From NCBI GenBank assembly GCA_023091665.1, contig JALJCQ010000031.1:186001-250000 (forward strand): a stretch of DNA of 64,000 bases. Direction: 5' to 3'. Under the pieces are notes generated by a model that saw only the letters and a program-made list of their open reading frames with translations, was not told the origin of the DNA and searched no databases. This document shows positions 9,991 to 19,712 of the stretch, in pieces. The translations under genes were made by a program, and so were the position numbers. Positions within the stretch are counted from its first letter, which is position 1; the number at the start of each line of letters is the position of its first letter. This stretch comes from Pythium myriotylum (lineage: Eukaryota; Oomycota; Peronosporomycetes; Pythiales; Pythiaceae).

Positions 9991-11676
9991 GAAGTCGTCA
10001 TTGGGGACGACGACGCGAGGAGCGTCGGTCTTATCGACGCTATAGTAGAGGAGACCGTCCGCAAGCTGGTACCGGCGGACAGGAGCACGCACACGAGGTG
10101 TAAGACGGAACAGCAGTGACTCCGAACCATCAGAGCCGTCAGAAGATAGGAACTCAATTAACTCTTGGCAGACAGGGTCGGAGGAGTAGGCTCGGCGAAT
10201 GTCGTCGGTGAGCGACGACTGCACAGAGTGAATCAAAGCGTTGAGACCTTCCTCAACGCACCTTGGGCATTCTTGAGGCGCCGACGACTCATCGATCGGC
10301 GCGCGCGGGTCGTAGTCCGGGCGACGTGAGAGCGCATCCGCAAGGATGTTGCTCTTTCCCGGCTTGTAGTGTACAACAAAGTTGTACTCGGCGAAGAACG
10401 ACAGCCAACGGGCCATCCGTTGGGACAGGTGCGGAGACTTCGTCGCCGTTCGCAACGACGCATGATCCGTGTAGATGGCGAACTGCTGTTCGCCCAGCAG
10501 ATACACTCGGAACTTGGCGAGTGCGTACTTCATGGCAAGGAGTTCCTTGTCGTGGACCGGGTAATTCCGCTCGGCCGTCTTCAGCTGCCGTGACTGGTAG
10601 CTGATCACTCGCTCACGGCCCTCAACATCAAACTGCATGAGGGCGCAGCCGATAGCATAGTCACTTGCGTCGCAAACGACGTGGAAGGGTCGATCGTAGT
10701 CGGGGAGCGCCAAGATCGGCGCTTCTTGTAGGCTCGACTTGACCGAGTCAAAGGCCTGCTGGTGCTCAGCGGACCATTTCCACTCGACGTCCTTCCGCAG
10801 AAGCTGCGACAGCGGCTGGACGAGGGCTGCATAATTCTTCGTATACTTGTGCAGATAATTTGCGAGCCCCAGCCACTGCCGGAGTTGCTTCTGGTCCTTG
10901 GGCACTGGCCAGGCACAGATCGAGGCGACCTTATCAGGATCGGAACGGACACCGTCCTTGCTCACATAGCAGCCTAGCACCGGAATTTCCGGTGCGAAGA
11001 ATACACACTTCTTCAGATTCGCGTAGAGCTTGTGTGTTCGCATCGCTTCGAACACTTGGCGAAGGTGTTCAGTGTGAACATCCTCCGGCGCCCTGCCGTC
11101 CTCGGCCTTGCTGTGGACAAAGATGTCGTCGAAGTAGCTCAGCGCGAAGCTGCGGAACGGCCGCAGCACGTGCGATACCATCCTGTTGAAGGTCGCTGGT
11201 GCGTTCTTGAGACCCTGAGGCATCACTAACCACTCCCAGAGCATTCCACTCGACGTGCTGACAGCTGTGAGCGGGACATCCTGCTCGCGCATAAGGATCT
11301 GGTAGAAGCCATCCATCAAATCGACGGCGCTGAACACCACCGACCCGGACATCGAGTCCAGGATCATGTCCTTCCGAGGTATCGGCGTTTGTACCGGTAT
11401 CGTAGCGTCGTTCAGCTTGTTGAATGCATGAACAATCCGCCAGCCGCCAGTAGCTTTCTTGACGCAGAACGTTGGGCTCGAGTGCGGGGAAACCGACTCA
11501 CGAACGTGACCTGCTTGTCTGCGGGCCTCGAAAAAGGCATCAATAGCCTCAACTTGATCGCGGGGAAGCGGCCACTGGCGCATCACACAGTACTTTGAGC
11601 CTGGCACGAGATCGATCTCGTGTCGAACACCGCGGTCAGGCGGTAATGCTTTCGGGACTTCGTCCGGAAAGATGTC
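9946..11676 (-). pseudogene. Gypsy reverse transcriptase and RNase H
   Basis: Continues in the protease frame after a single stop: DIFPDEVPKALPPDRG and HEIDLVPGSKYCV lead into RT (SPTFCVKKATGGWRIVHAF, VFSAVDLMDGFYQI, LPQG-like MPQGLKNAPATFNRMV, YFDDIFVHS). RNase H follows (FHVVCDASDYAIGCALMQ, ERNYPVHDKELLAMKYAL, IYTDHASLR, NILADALSRRPDYD). The RT active site is YFDD, a variant also seen in other elements. The ORF ends at 9946 out of frame with integrase. All core motifs are present, so decay is recent. Confidence 0.9.
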
Positions 11677-13071
11677 TTAGAACTCCAAGACGAGTTCGTA
11701 CGCCTTGCTACCTGATTCCTTGAGGGCCTCTAGAGACTGCGCTGCGTAGCGCTGCTCACACTGGGTCTTTGAGGTCGCGTCGGGATTCATTGTCGACGCT
11801 GTCATGAAGTGATCATCCTCTGCAACGATCACGCACACCTGTTCGATCTCACCACGCTTGAGATCCTTCAGAAATGTCTTCATCGAGATCGTGCCACATT
11901 GCACGATCTCCGCTGCCATACGCGGGGGGTTTGGCACTCGGATGTGCTGGAACGCCGGCGCCGCGGTTGTATAGACAGCCGCCAGGATGTCTTCCTCCCC
12001 GTCTTCCAAAGCGACGAGACACGGTTTCTCGTCGCATACACGGTCTCCATCTTCGCAAGCGATGAGACACGGTTTCTCATCGCAATCTTGGGACCCGGTC
12101 TCTAAGCCGGCGTCATCTTCACAAATTGTTGTGGAACCGCCACGTTGCACTTCCTCTTCAGCAAGAAATGCATCGACGATGTAATCGACCGACGCCTCGT
12201 GTGCAGCGCGCGCACGTTTCGCGCGCAGACGCTTGCGCTTCCCAGCGTGTGAGCCCGACTTTCGTCGAGCTCGTCGTCGACGCGGCGTCGACGGCGCCAT
12301 CGATGGAGCATCCTTGACGGGAGTCAAACTGGTCGACTCGCAGCTATCAGCGCCGACAGGGCCATCGCTCTCTGTGGCGGCTGTAGTAGCTGCGGATGAA
12401 CATACGGACATGTTCAGCCACCAGACTTCGTCGATAACGGCGAACGCTTCATCATCGATGGTGCCGGACGCGACAGCGCCGACACTCTTCACGGACCGAC
12501 TTTTCCAGTCGATCCGGGGTTCGTGGCGTTCGAACCACGGCAAACCGAAGATGCAATCGAACCTCTTGTCCATGTCGATTGCGAAAAACACATCTTCCTT
12601 CTCGGATCCACCGAGAACATACTTCATGTGTACCGAATGCTTCGGTACTTCTCGCGGCCTGCCGTCTGCAAGCCGAATCGTCATCTTCTCTCCTTCATCT
12701 CGAATCTTCATGCCCGAACACTCCTTCAGGCAACCAATGCGAACGAAATTCTTCGTTGCTCCGCAATCCAGCAGGGCTGTGATCGGCTCATCCATTCCGA
12801 TCACTCTCACGCGAAGTGTGACCAACTTGTTGGAGCCACTGCCGGTGGTGGAATTGAAACACGCCTCAGACGTGCTGGAGCCAAGGCGACGGTGCTCCAC
12901 CGTTGCACGCGCCGCCTCACTCCGGCCAGTAGGGCGCCCCGCACCTACTGGTCCGACTCGTTTTTTTACGAGTCGTCCGTCAGCTGATGGAAGCGGACGG
13001 ATCGGCCCTGGGCGACCGACGCTGGCGCCGGCGCGAGACAATCTTTGGCGTGGTGGCCAGCTTTCTGGCAC
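11677..13071 (-). CDS. Gypsy aspartic protease region
   Basis: 464-residue frame in -1 relative to gag and overlapping its end by about 106 bp. The protease core is near residues 85-180: VTLRVRVIGMDEPITALL, active site DCGATKNFV, MTIRLADG, then the strand FDCIFGLPWFERHEP followed by DWKSRSV. The long Arg/Ser-rich and acidic region after it (12300-11900) contains a repeated CDEKPCLIA / CDEKPCLVA pair. The frame ends at a TAA (11679-11677), after which RT continues in the same frame. Overlapping gag and protease frames suggest frameshift expression. Confidence 0.8.
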   Translation of the reverse strand: MPESWPPRQRLSRAGASVGRPGPIRPLPSADGRLVKKRVGPVGAGRPTGRSEAARATVEHRRLGSSTSEACFNSTTGSGSNKLVTLRVRVIGMDEPITALLDCGATKNFVRIGCLKECSGMKIRDEGEKMTIRLADGRPREVPKHSVHMKYVLGGSEKEDVFFAIDMDKRFDCIFGLPWFERHEPRIDWKSRSVKSVGAVASGTIDDEAFAVIDEVWWLNMSVCSSAATTAATESDGPVGADSCESTSLTPVKDAPSMAPSTPRRRRARRKSGSHAGKRKRLRAKRARAAHEASVDYIVDAFLAEEEVQRGGSTTICEDDAGLETGSQDCDEKPCLIACEDGDRVCDEKPCLVALEDGEEDILAAVYTTAAPAFQHIRVPNPPRMAAEIVQCGTISMKTFLKDLKRGEIEQVCVIVAEDDHFMTASTMNPDATSKTQCEQRYAAQSLEALKESGSKAYELVLEF

Positions 13072-13976
13072 CGAAAGCAGCTCCCCTTCTTCGAACTCTT
13101 CTTCGCGTAGCGGGTGCCACCACTACCTTCTCCACCGTGGAACTGCAAGACAGACAGATCCATTGGCTCCGGCTCAGACGGAGCCTCCGAGTAACGGTTG
13201 CGATAACCGTAACTGCGCGCCTGACGAGCGTTGTAGTCTTCCGTCAGCGCAATCGAGAAGGCTTCCTCGAGAGTTTCTGGATAAGTCCGGAAAAGTTGTG
13301 TCTTCGCTGGACCATCGCGGAGACCCGTCATAAACATCGCGACTTGTGTAGCCATGTCGATCGGCTTTCCGACGACGCACGATGCGAGGTACCGCATCCG
13401 CTGGATATAAGAGTGGAGGTCGGTATTACCTTGTTTCGCGCTGAGAAACCCGGCGCGCATGCGGAATTCGCTCTGCGGCGGCTCGAAAGTCGACTGCAAC
13501 TTCGACTTGAAGTCTTCGAGCGACCGAAAGCATTTCCGGTCGGCAGACCTGAGGCCATAGGCCCAAGTCTTCACCTTCCCAGTCAGTTGCGACATGGCAT
13601 AGCGGATCCTCTGTTCTTCGTCGACGATGAGCCGGGCATCGATTGCCTCGTCCAGCTCGCAGAACCAGCGACGAAGTGGCGTCTTCTCGTCGCCACCATA
13701 TTTGGATGTGTCGATCTTGAGCGGTTCGACACGCGGCGAATTCTTCTGACGCGCGAGAGTCTGCGCCTGGGCGCGCGCGTCATCGATTTCACGGATCATG
13801 AACTCTTCAGCAGCGAGACGTTGGGCTTCCGCGTCACCGCTGCGTAGGAGGGCCTTCACAGCAAGAGGGCCAGCGGCCTCAGCCATGCGGCCGAGGGCCT
13901 CCCATTCAAACTGGGTGAGGTGCGGGAAGTGTTCCGCACGAGTCAGCTGGCTGAGGTCGAAGCTGAGGTCGGCCAT
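12966..13976 (-). CDS. Gypsy gag
   Basis: 336 residues from the ATG at 13976 (MADLSFDLSQLTRAEHFPHL...). The capsid-like part (residues ~120-240) has the retrotransposon gag pattern: RRWFCELDEAID, IRYAMSQLTGKVKTWAYGL, LEDFKSKLQSTFEPPQSEFRMR, then YIQRMRYLASCVV. A zinc knuckle, CFRCQKAGHHAKDC, sits near residues 300-313. The stop codon TAA lies in a run of seven A and inside a small hairpin (GACTCGT-A6-ACGAGTC). The upstream frame is open to 14006 without an ATG. Confidence 0.88.
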   Translation of the reverse strand: MADLSFDLSQLTRAEHFPHLTQFEWEALGRMAEAAGPLAVKALLRSGDAEAQRLAAEEFMIREIDDARAQAQTLARQKNSPRVEPLKIDTSKYGGDEKTPLRRWFCELDEAIDARLIVDEEQRIRYAMSQLTGKVKTWAYGLRSADRKCFRSLEDFKSKLQSTFEPPQSEFRMRAGFLSAKQGNTDLHSYIQRMRYLASCVVGKPIDMATQVAMFMTGLRDGPAKTQLFRTYPETLEEAFSIALTEDYNARQARSYGYRNRYSEAPSEPEPMDLSVLQFHGGEGSGGTRYAKKSSKKGSCFRCQKAGHHAKDCLAPAPASVAQGRSVRFHQLTDDS

Positions 13977-14011
13977 CTTGATGTCTTGGTCGTGTGGACG
14001 GACCACGAAGT

Positions 14012-14018
14012 GCTACCA
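14012..14018 (-). other. Primer binding site, initiator-Met tRNA type
   Basis: Two bases inside the 5' LTR the minus strand reads TGGTAGC, complementary to the GCTACCA end of initiator tRNA-Met, the usual primer for many Ty3/gypsy elements. The match beyond seven bases is weak. Confidence 0.55.
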
Positions 14019-14020
14019 GG

Positions 14021-14332
14021 TGTAACGGGCGCAGATCCGTTACACAGCGTCGAGACCCCTGTCCCGACGCTCAGATTGGGCTCTTGACTTGACGGTAAAT
14101 TGGACTCTGCATTGAGAGGTCCAGACATCTCTGGACCTCATTAAACCTACTCTGGTGTCCCTAATAAAACCTATGTATGCGGTGTCGTCCTCTGATAGGA
14201 TGAAATCTCAGAGAATTTCCACCAATGGAAATGCAACAAGGACACACGCGCCTCTGACCAATCAGAGACACGGGAGGGACAACTCTCTCTTATAGAACCT
14301 ACTCTCTTGTAATGGGCTGTGGGCCCATTACA
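14021..14332 (-). repeat. 5' LTR of the gypsy element
   Basis: 312-bp partner of 6335-6646. Followed directly by the target duplication ATAAT (14333-14337) and the continuation of the interrupted recombinase gene. Confidence 0.93.
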
Positions 14333-14337
14333 ATAAT

Positions 14338-15060
14338 CAGCTCGATCTAGACGATTTCACTGACAAGCCCTACGAGAAGTACTTTACCGGACTCAAGCGC
14401 GACACGGCCAGCCAGAACGTTGTCGGAAGCGCCTGCACGCCGTGTTTTCGTGCCCGCCGCTCAGCATACTGCTCGAGGAGCTTGGCCTCACACCGTCAGA
14501 TATCGGGACTCACTCAATTTGGAAAGGCTCATCGATATACTGCTCTTCAGGTTCGACCGCCTGCCCATCATCGGCGGCGGTTCGTGTGCGCGCTGACTGG
14601 TCCACAGGAGCCGTTCACGAGGGCTATTGCCAGTATGAGTCTGCGGGCGACCGGCACGTTGGCTGGATTGCGTGCGGCCTCCCTGTGGACACGCCAGACA
14701 TTGCTGCTCTCCCCCCACACTTCACAACTGACGACACTGTGATTGACGCAACCGGCAGCTGTGATTCGTTGGACCTCCGCCTCTACGGTTTGCGTCCCCG
14801 CGAGATGAGATCTAGTGACGATCGGAAGCGTTTCTCTGATTTGGCGTTCGTGATGAAGCAGATCAATGACAGGGTGCTCGGCTTTCCATCAAATTCGCGA
14901 CCAACCCTGCACGAGGCAAGCGATGCCTTTCTTGAGGCAATCAAGGACTTCGAGTTGCTCCCGAAAACTCCTCAAGGTAGGTCTCGCCGTGCTGAGCAAA
15001 GCAAGTTGACATCCGCGGCAACGATCTTGCGGACGCACCAAGCTAGATCGTCAAGAACTA
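14338..15060 (+). pseudogene. Crypton-type tyrosine recombinase, 3' part
   Basis: Continues the gene cut at 6334 (LDLDDFTDKPYEKYFTGLK...). The middle of the catalytic domain is missing or scrambled, and at about 14450 the frame changes to one reading LLEELGLTPSDIGTHSIWKG, YCSSGSTACPSSAAVRVRA, then GYCQYESAGDRHVGW and LPPHF. This matches the C-terminal catalytic block of oomycete Crypton recombinases, where HSIRKG carries the H-x-x-R dyad; here Arg is Trp, so catalysis is lost. The GYCQYESAGD segment would hold the nucleophilic Tyr. Clearly dead. The tail to ~15060 is poorly conserved. Confidence 0.65.
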
Positions 15061-15204
15061 GCCAATCAGATTGTAGCCTAAGTTTTCACGCGGTTTTTAG
15101 AATCCGCGCTGCCCGACACAAACGAACAGACTGCAAAGCAGGCGGATCCAGAATTTATAGGCTCCCCTATCCCAACATTTGGCTTGTGGAAGGCCAACGC
15201 ATCC
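15061..15204. other. Right edge of the Crypton-bearing insert
   Basis: Non-coding. Ends where similarity to the PAD upstream region resumes (about 15205). A small palindrome-like pair CGCGGTTTTT/GAATCCGCG lies at 15089-15110. Confidence 0.3.
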
Positions 15205-15658
15205 TAAAAAGTAATGCGAATCCATGTTCCGGACGCACTTGATGGATGTTGAAGCTTGCCGCATTAGGGGTGTAAACATGCTTTTCCCAGTGCCTATGTT
15301 GCACTGCGTGGTCTCGTCATTACCAGAAGCAATGGTTTAGTGTCGAGAACGAGGTGATGAGTCCGGGCATCAATGCAGTACACATCAGCGACGTCAACAC
15401 GGTCCACGTGTGATGAATGTCTGTAACTTCTGAAGTTGATCGCCGGGGTTCTTTGATTGTGTGGAAACGGCCTTGCGGTATGCACACAGAGTGCTATACC
15501 TCTCTCGTAAGATGACACTCTGTCAATCTAGTGACCGAGACATAAATGTTCTCATGTCCGTCATGATGTGACTGCCATGTGAAGAGTAGTCACGAAAGAT
15601 GTCAGTTTCAAGTCCATTTGGGTTCGCAAGGCTGACGATTTGGTCGAGAGACCCTGGG
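15205..15658 (-). repeat. PAD/ALDH intergenic region, copy 1, middle part
   Basis: Reverse-complement match to 25880-26240 and to 46900-47300, for example the CATCCATCAAGTGCG segment and CACATGGCAGT. Broken on the left by the Crypton-bearing insert and on the right by the LINE. It ends with the LINE's target duplication at 15644-15658. Confidence 0.7.
15644..15658 (+). repeat. LINE target-site duplication, left
   Basis: TCGAGAGACCCTGGG, identical to 23430-23444. In the uninterrupted copy near 46920 the same sequence occurs once, with small changes (reverse complement of CCCAAGGTCTCTGGGCCA). Confidence 0.88.
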
Positions 15659-15762
15659 TTACGAATTTGCCAGCTGGAGAGCAAGTGCCCATCCACCAGC
15701 GACCCAGCCAACGTCTGCGCCAACCCGTTCGGACGCTCACCCCAGCGTAGACGACTGCCCTC

Positions 15763-17848
15763 ATGGGGACGCGAAAGCCTCTCCCCGTGGACACGGGCCC
15801 ACCGCCTGACGGCGCTCGACCGCCAGTGGAATCAGCGACTGAGCATACGCCGCCAACGCCTTCGTCTTCCGACGAAAGTGACCAGTCAAGCCCCTCGAGC
15901 GCCAGCGAGTCAACCAGCATGGAACTCGACCTGACCGCGCCCAACCCAGCGACCCTCCCTGCCGACGCCTTGAGCCCATCGGATACGGCCAGCGGAGCGG
16001 TCTCGGCGACCCCCCAGCCACCCTCATCGAAGGCCTTCGAAGAAGATGGCGACGCAGAAATGGCTGGCGACAGACAGGCCGCTCCAAGAGCGCCCTTCTC
16101 TAGCGCCCTTCAAGACGCAGCTGCAGCGGCGGCAGCGAGCAGATGACGATGCCCCCAACAGGCACGTCGCCAGCACCCTCGACAGAGCCGGTCAAGAGGC
16201 CGGCACGCCCAAGCCAGTCGGAGCGCGACGTCCGAAGCAACCCAAGGACTCGGCACCGCGAGCGCCCAAGCAGCAGGCTACACCGCGAACCCAGACAACG
16301 CCGGAAGATGGTGTCTGGTCCAAGCGTGGGACAGCCAAGCTCCGCTCCTTCCTTAGTGGTATCGGCTCTGCACCCTCAGCTGCCCCCGCCCATGAAGGAA
16401 TCGTCCACCCCACTGATCCGGCTCTTTTAGCGGACTTGGAGTGCGTCTCCAAGCCGGCCAACTTGAGAGATGATGGAGACCAACGTCCCATGACAAAGCT
16501 GGAATCGACTGTGCTCTACAAGATTCTCGCTAAGCTCTTAGATGTTGCAAAACTTCCCCAGTTTCTTCTCGAGACTCACACGAGCGCGGAAAGAGACGTG
16601 TTGGAAGACTTCTTTCGTGACCATCTCGGCTGGCTTCTCTATCTCCTGTTGCCCCCGGGTATCAAGCTCTCCGAAAAGAACGCCAAGTACAGCCTCATAC
16701 AGCTGCTTTTGCTCTCATGTGGCGACGATCCGATGGCGAAAGCCGTGATTGAACAACTGTGCCTGGATGTTTGGTCTATTAGGTGCGAAGCCAAGTCTGG
16801 CATAGCAGTTTTTCGATTCGTGCGTCGAGAGGTGCGAGATGCGTGGGCTGGACGGATCCTTCGACTCGGTCGCAACACCGTCAAACTGCAAGCCACGGAC
16901 TCGCTATCCTCCGCGGTGCCAAGACTCGGTAAGGACGAGGCCGCTCGCGACCTCCTCTATCATGTCTTCCTCCGTGGACCCACTACGCTACGACAAGCGG
17001 AGTTGCGAGCAATTGTAGCCAACGTGGCGCAAACCGCCGCCTATCATGTCGAATATGTAGACTCGGTTGGAGTTAAGGACCGCACAGGACCACTATGGAA
17101 GGTCTCCTTCAACCAGATCACCTGTCCCAAGGCGTTCGAACAGGTTCGACGCATCCAAGTGACTCTCAACGGCGAAAATCTTGAGTTCGACGTTCATCAC
17201 CCGCGTGCCTCGTCCCGGACCCCATGCAGTAAGTGCCTCAGTGTGCGTCACCTGACCACTGACTGCAAGAACACCCGCGTCAAAGAGTCACTAGCTCGAC
17301 ATACGCGAGTAACTGTCGTCACGACAGGCCCAGGGCTACCACGGCTCACGGCGATTACGGCTCCAAAGCACATGGACACCCAGCTCGGAAATCTACGCCA
17401 CATAGCAGCACCGGCGCTGGAGGCCCGTCTCAAAGCGGAGGAGGCAGAGCGGCTGGCCGAATTGCGACGTCAGACCAAACTGGCTGCAGAAGCAGCAGCC
17501 AAGGAGGCTGCGGCAGAAGCCCGCCTGCAGCAGGCAGCGAAAGAACACGTGATCCAAGACGCGAGACGAAAAGAGAGAGAGAGCGCGCGCGTGGCCCGCC
17601 AGCGAGTCACAGCCCAGCTTCGCGACCTCCACAAGCGCATGAGCGAAATGCACTTGCAACGGACTGCGACGGCACCAGAGACCCATGGCACGACCCCAGC
17701 CCAGCAGGCGGAACAGGACGATGGCATCAGGCCAACCCCGGAGCAAACTGAGGTATCTGAGCACCCCGGTAGTCAGCACCCTGCGCCGCCGGCGCCACCG
17801 CAGCTCGAAGGTGCATCGGAGGAGCCCGCCAGGCCCGGAGATAGATGA
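15763..17848 (+). CDS. LINE ORF1 (nucleic-acid-binding protein), frameshift near the start
   Basis: Two overlapping frames appear to form one protein. An N-terminal Pro/Ser/Glu-rich part runs from the ATG at 15763 to a stop at 16146. A 600-residue frame starts at 16046 and runs to TGA at 17848. The latter has a basic leader, a helical middle domain (KLESTVLYKILAKLLDVAKL, SSAVPRLGKDEAARDLLYHV), an RRM-like stretch and one zinc knuckle CSKCLSVRHLTTDC near residue 393. An Ala/Glu/Arg coiled coil lies at about residues 455-540, then a Pro-rich tail. Role: RNA binding and particle formation. Either there is one +1 shift or the 16046 ATG is the true start. The stop lies at the very edge of an inverted repeat. 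Confidence 0.65.
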
Positions 17849-17949
17849 GCCGCTCGTTTTCCTGGTCTCTTCGGCGGGGTCTTAATCGCCATCTTTCGAA
17901 CTGCTCGAGGTTAAGACCCCGCCGAAGAGACCAGGAAAACGAGCGGCTC
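17847..17949. repeat. Perfect 39-bp inverted repeat between LINE ORF1 and the OTU ORF
   Basis: Arms 17847-17885 and 17911-17949 are exact reverse complements (GAGCCGCTCGTTTTCCTGG... against ...CCAGGAAAACGAGCGGCTC), with a 25-base loop. The left arm begins two bases inside the ORF1 stop codon and the right arm ends 35 bp before the next ATG. As RNA it would form a very stable hairpin between the two cistrons. Confidence 0.9.
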
Positions 17950-17984
17950 CGGCTTCGCCACCGCGAGAAGATGGTTCAGTTCAC

Positions 17985-19712
17985 ATGCTGAAGTGGCAGC
18001 TCCTTGGCAAGGAGCAAGACGGGTATGTCGACCACAACAGACTTCACGTGACGGCGAGCACCGCTGTCCACAAGTCTGACTTGGGACGTCGACAGCCACG
18101 CCAACTCGGACTACTAACCTTCTACGCCCCGCAAACCCGAGCAGAGGCGCAGGAGCAGCTGGAGAACGACTTGGAGGCCGCGCAGCAAGCGCATCTAACG
18201 CAATGGATCGAAGCGTATCCAAGCCCGCAGCTCGATGCAATCCTAGAAGAGCTCAGGTCCCCGACCACAGTTGGAGCTTGGATGGGTGCGCTAGGTGCTA
18301 GGTGTGTCAACGTTCCCGGTACTGGAGGGTGTCTCTACTTTGCGGTGCATGGCTGTCGAACAAGGCGCATCAGAGGCGACGAGATGAGACTGCTCTCGAC
18401 ACATATCAAGGAGGGTGCGTTCTACAAGACCAATATCTGCACGATTTATCTAGAATACCTCGAGCACATGGCCACCGACGGAACACTCTCTCTCGCGGAT
18501 CTCAACAGGAGGTACTATGGGCTGGGCCCCCCGACGGACAGAGATGTGGCCCTGAAGGCCCTGAAGGCTTTCATCAGTGGCATCCAACTCGCAGACATCT
18601 GCAAGATGACGACTCAGCAGTGGGGCGGGGACGAAGAGCTCTTTGCGCTTGTCTGGTACATACGAGAGCCAGTCTTCGTTATTACCGAGGCCAAAGACAA
18701 ATCCACATCTGTCAGGATCCTAAGACTTGTCAGACCTGACTCGGCAGGCCCGGAACACATCTATGAACATGTCCCAGAAGCTACGGAGGCGTACGCCACT
18801 CTACGCGCCATGCTTCGCCACCGAGTCATTCCCACGGTGCTTCTCCATGTGACCTTGCCCTCAGGGCAGGGGCACTTCAAGGCGGTCCGGTTTAATGAAC
18901 GGCTATACACGGAATGGACCAAGGACGGCACGAAGGGTCTCATGCGCTCACGGCTTGATGCAACCTTGCGTGCTCTCAACTGGTATACCCCACCTCTGGA
19001 TGCGGCCGGGATTCCATTGTGCACACATGCAGCAGAAGGTCGATCGTCCAGGAGTGACTCGACATATATCCCGTCGAGCCCTATATCGTCCAGCGGAACT
19101 CAACTTGCCTCGCCCGAGTTTGTCGCGCCTACGGTGCTGTACGAGCTCTATAGGAATCTGAACCCCCGTCGACGTCGGCGTAGCTCGCTCGCCTCAGCCT
19201 GGGACCAGACCGAACAACTGAATCTCATCTCATACCGCGAGTGGGACTCACTGCAAATAGGACCAGAAGCACGTTCCGAGGCGGACACGGTTGAAGCAGG
19301 ATGCCAGTACTGGAGCCGTGACCCAGATCAGCTGATAACCCTACTTCGATCGCTACCATATCCGGAGGTTGCCATGGCTCTGATGTCAAGACCCACCCTA
19401 GTGAGACTGGGCAAGGAGATCCTTGTACGCAACAAGCGAACCACGTTGCCTGACTTCCTGCGCGGCGAGTCGCCTGAACAGGTTCACGGCGAGTGGGCTC
19501 AGCTGGTAGCCATAGCCATCGTCATCAGCTCGGTAGAATCGAACGAAGACGCCACTGTTGACTGGCTTATCGACCATCCTGGAGACGTAATTGAAGCCTT
19601 ACACGCCCTCCGACTCCATGATTGGACGTTTATCGCCCGCATCGTCCAGGCCGGCGACCAAGTATCACTGTCTCGCGCCTCTGCCTTGCTGCAGGGGCGA
19701 GAGGAGAAGTGA
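17985..19712 (+). CDS. OTU-like cysteine protease ORF within the LINE
   Basis: 575 residues from the ATG at 17985. The middle matches the layout of OTU (ovarian-tumour) deubiquitinase-type proteases: a nucleophile block VPGTGGCLYFAVHG with Cys at residue 116, a helix-strand block WGGDEELFALVWY then EPVFVIT (residues ~214-233), and a His block SGQGHFKAVRF with His at 297, in the usual C...WG...H(F/Y) order and spacing. The usual Asp just before the nucleophile loop (DGxC) is replaced by T-G-G-C. The N-terminal ~100 residues and C-terminal ~250 residues are unassigned. It overlaps ORF2 by 91 bp in another frame. Possible roles are processing of element proteins or removal of ubiquitin from them; both are inference. 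Confidence 0.7.
   Translation: MLKWQLLGKEQDGYVDHNRLHVTASTAVHKSDLGRRQPRQLGLLTFYAPQTRAEAQEQLENDLEAAQQAHLTQWIEAYPSPQLDAILEELRSPTTVGAWMGALGARCVNVPGTGGCLYFAVHGCRTRRIRGDEMRLLSTHIKEGAFYKTNICTIYLEYLEHMATDGTLSLADLNRRYYGLGPPTDRDVALKALKAFISGIQLADICKMTTQQWGGDEELFALVWYIREPVFVITEAKDKSTSVRILRLVRPDSAGPEHIYEHVPEATEAYATLRAMLRHRVIPTVLLHVTLPSGQGHFKAVRFNERLYTEWTKDGTKGLMRSRLDATLRALNWYTPPLDAAGIPLCTHAAEGRSSRSDSTYIPSSPISSSGTQLASPEFVAPTVLYELYRNLNPRRRRRSSLASAWDQTEQLNLISYREWDSLQIGPEARSEADTVEAGCQYWSRDPDQLITLLRSLPYPEVAMALMSRPTLVRLGKEILVRNKRTTLPDFLRGESPEQVHGEWAQLVAIAIVISSVESNEDATVDWLIDHPGDVIEALHALRLHDWTFIARIVQAGDQVSLSRASALLQGREEK

Larger units (their letters stand above)
6335..14332 (-). mobile_element. Ty3/gypsy LTR retrotransposon (chromovirus-like) with an added antisense ORF
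   Basis: 7998 bp bounded by two 312-bp LTRs and flanked by the 5-bp target duplication ATAAT (6330-6334 and 14333-14337). Transcription is on the minus strand: gag, protease, RT/RNase H, integrase, chromodomain. A purine-rich tract precedes the 3' LTR and a tRNA-iMet-like primer site follows the 5' LTR. The LTRs differ at about two visible positions, so insertion is recent, yet pol carries a stop and at least two frameshifts. It landed inside a Crypton-type recombinase gene. Confidence 0.92.

Noticed and set aside
12233..13333. 366-codon plus-strand ORF, and 12987-13847
   Set aside because: Opposite strand of the gypsy gag/protease genes; Arg/Ser-rich with no domain.
17847..17949. Rho-independent terminator reading of the hairpin
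   Set aside because: No bacterial context and no T-run; the surrounding genes are eukaryotic retroelement ORFs.
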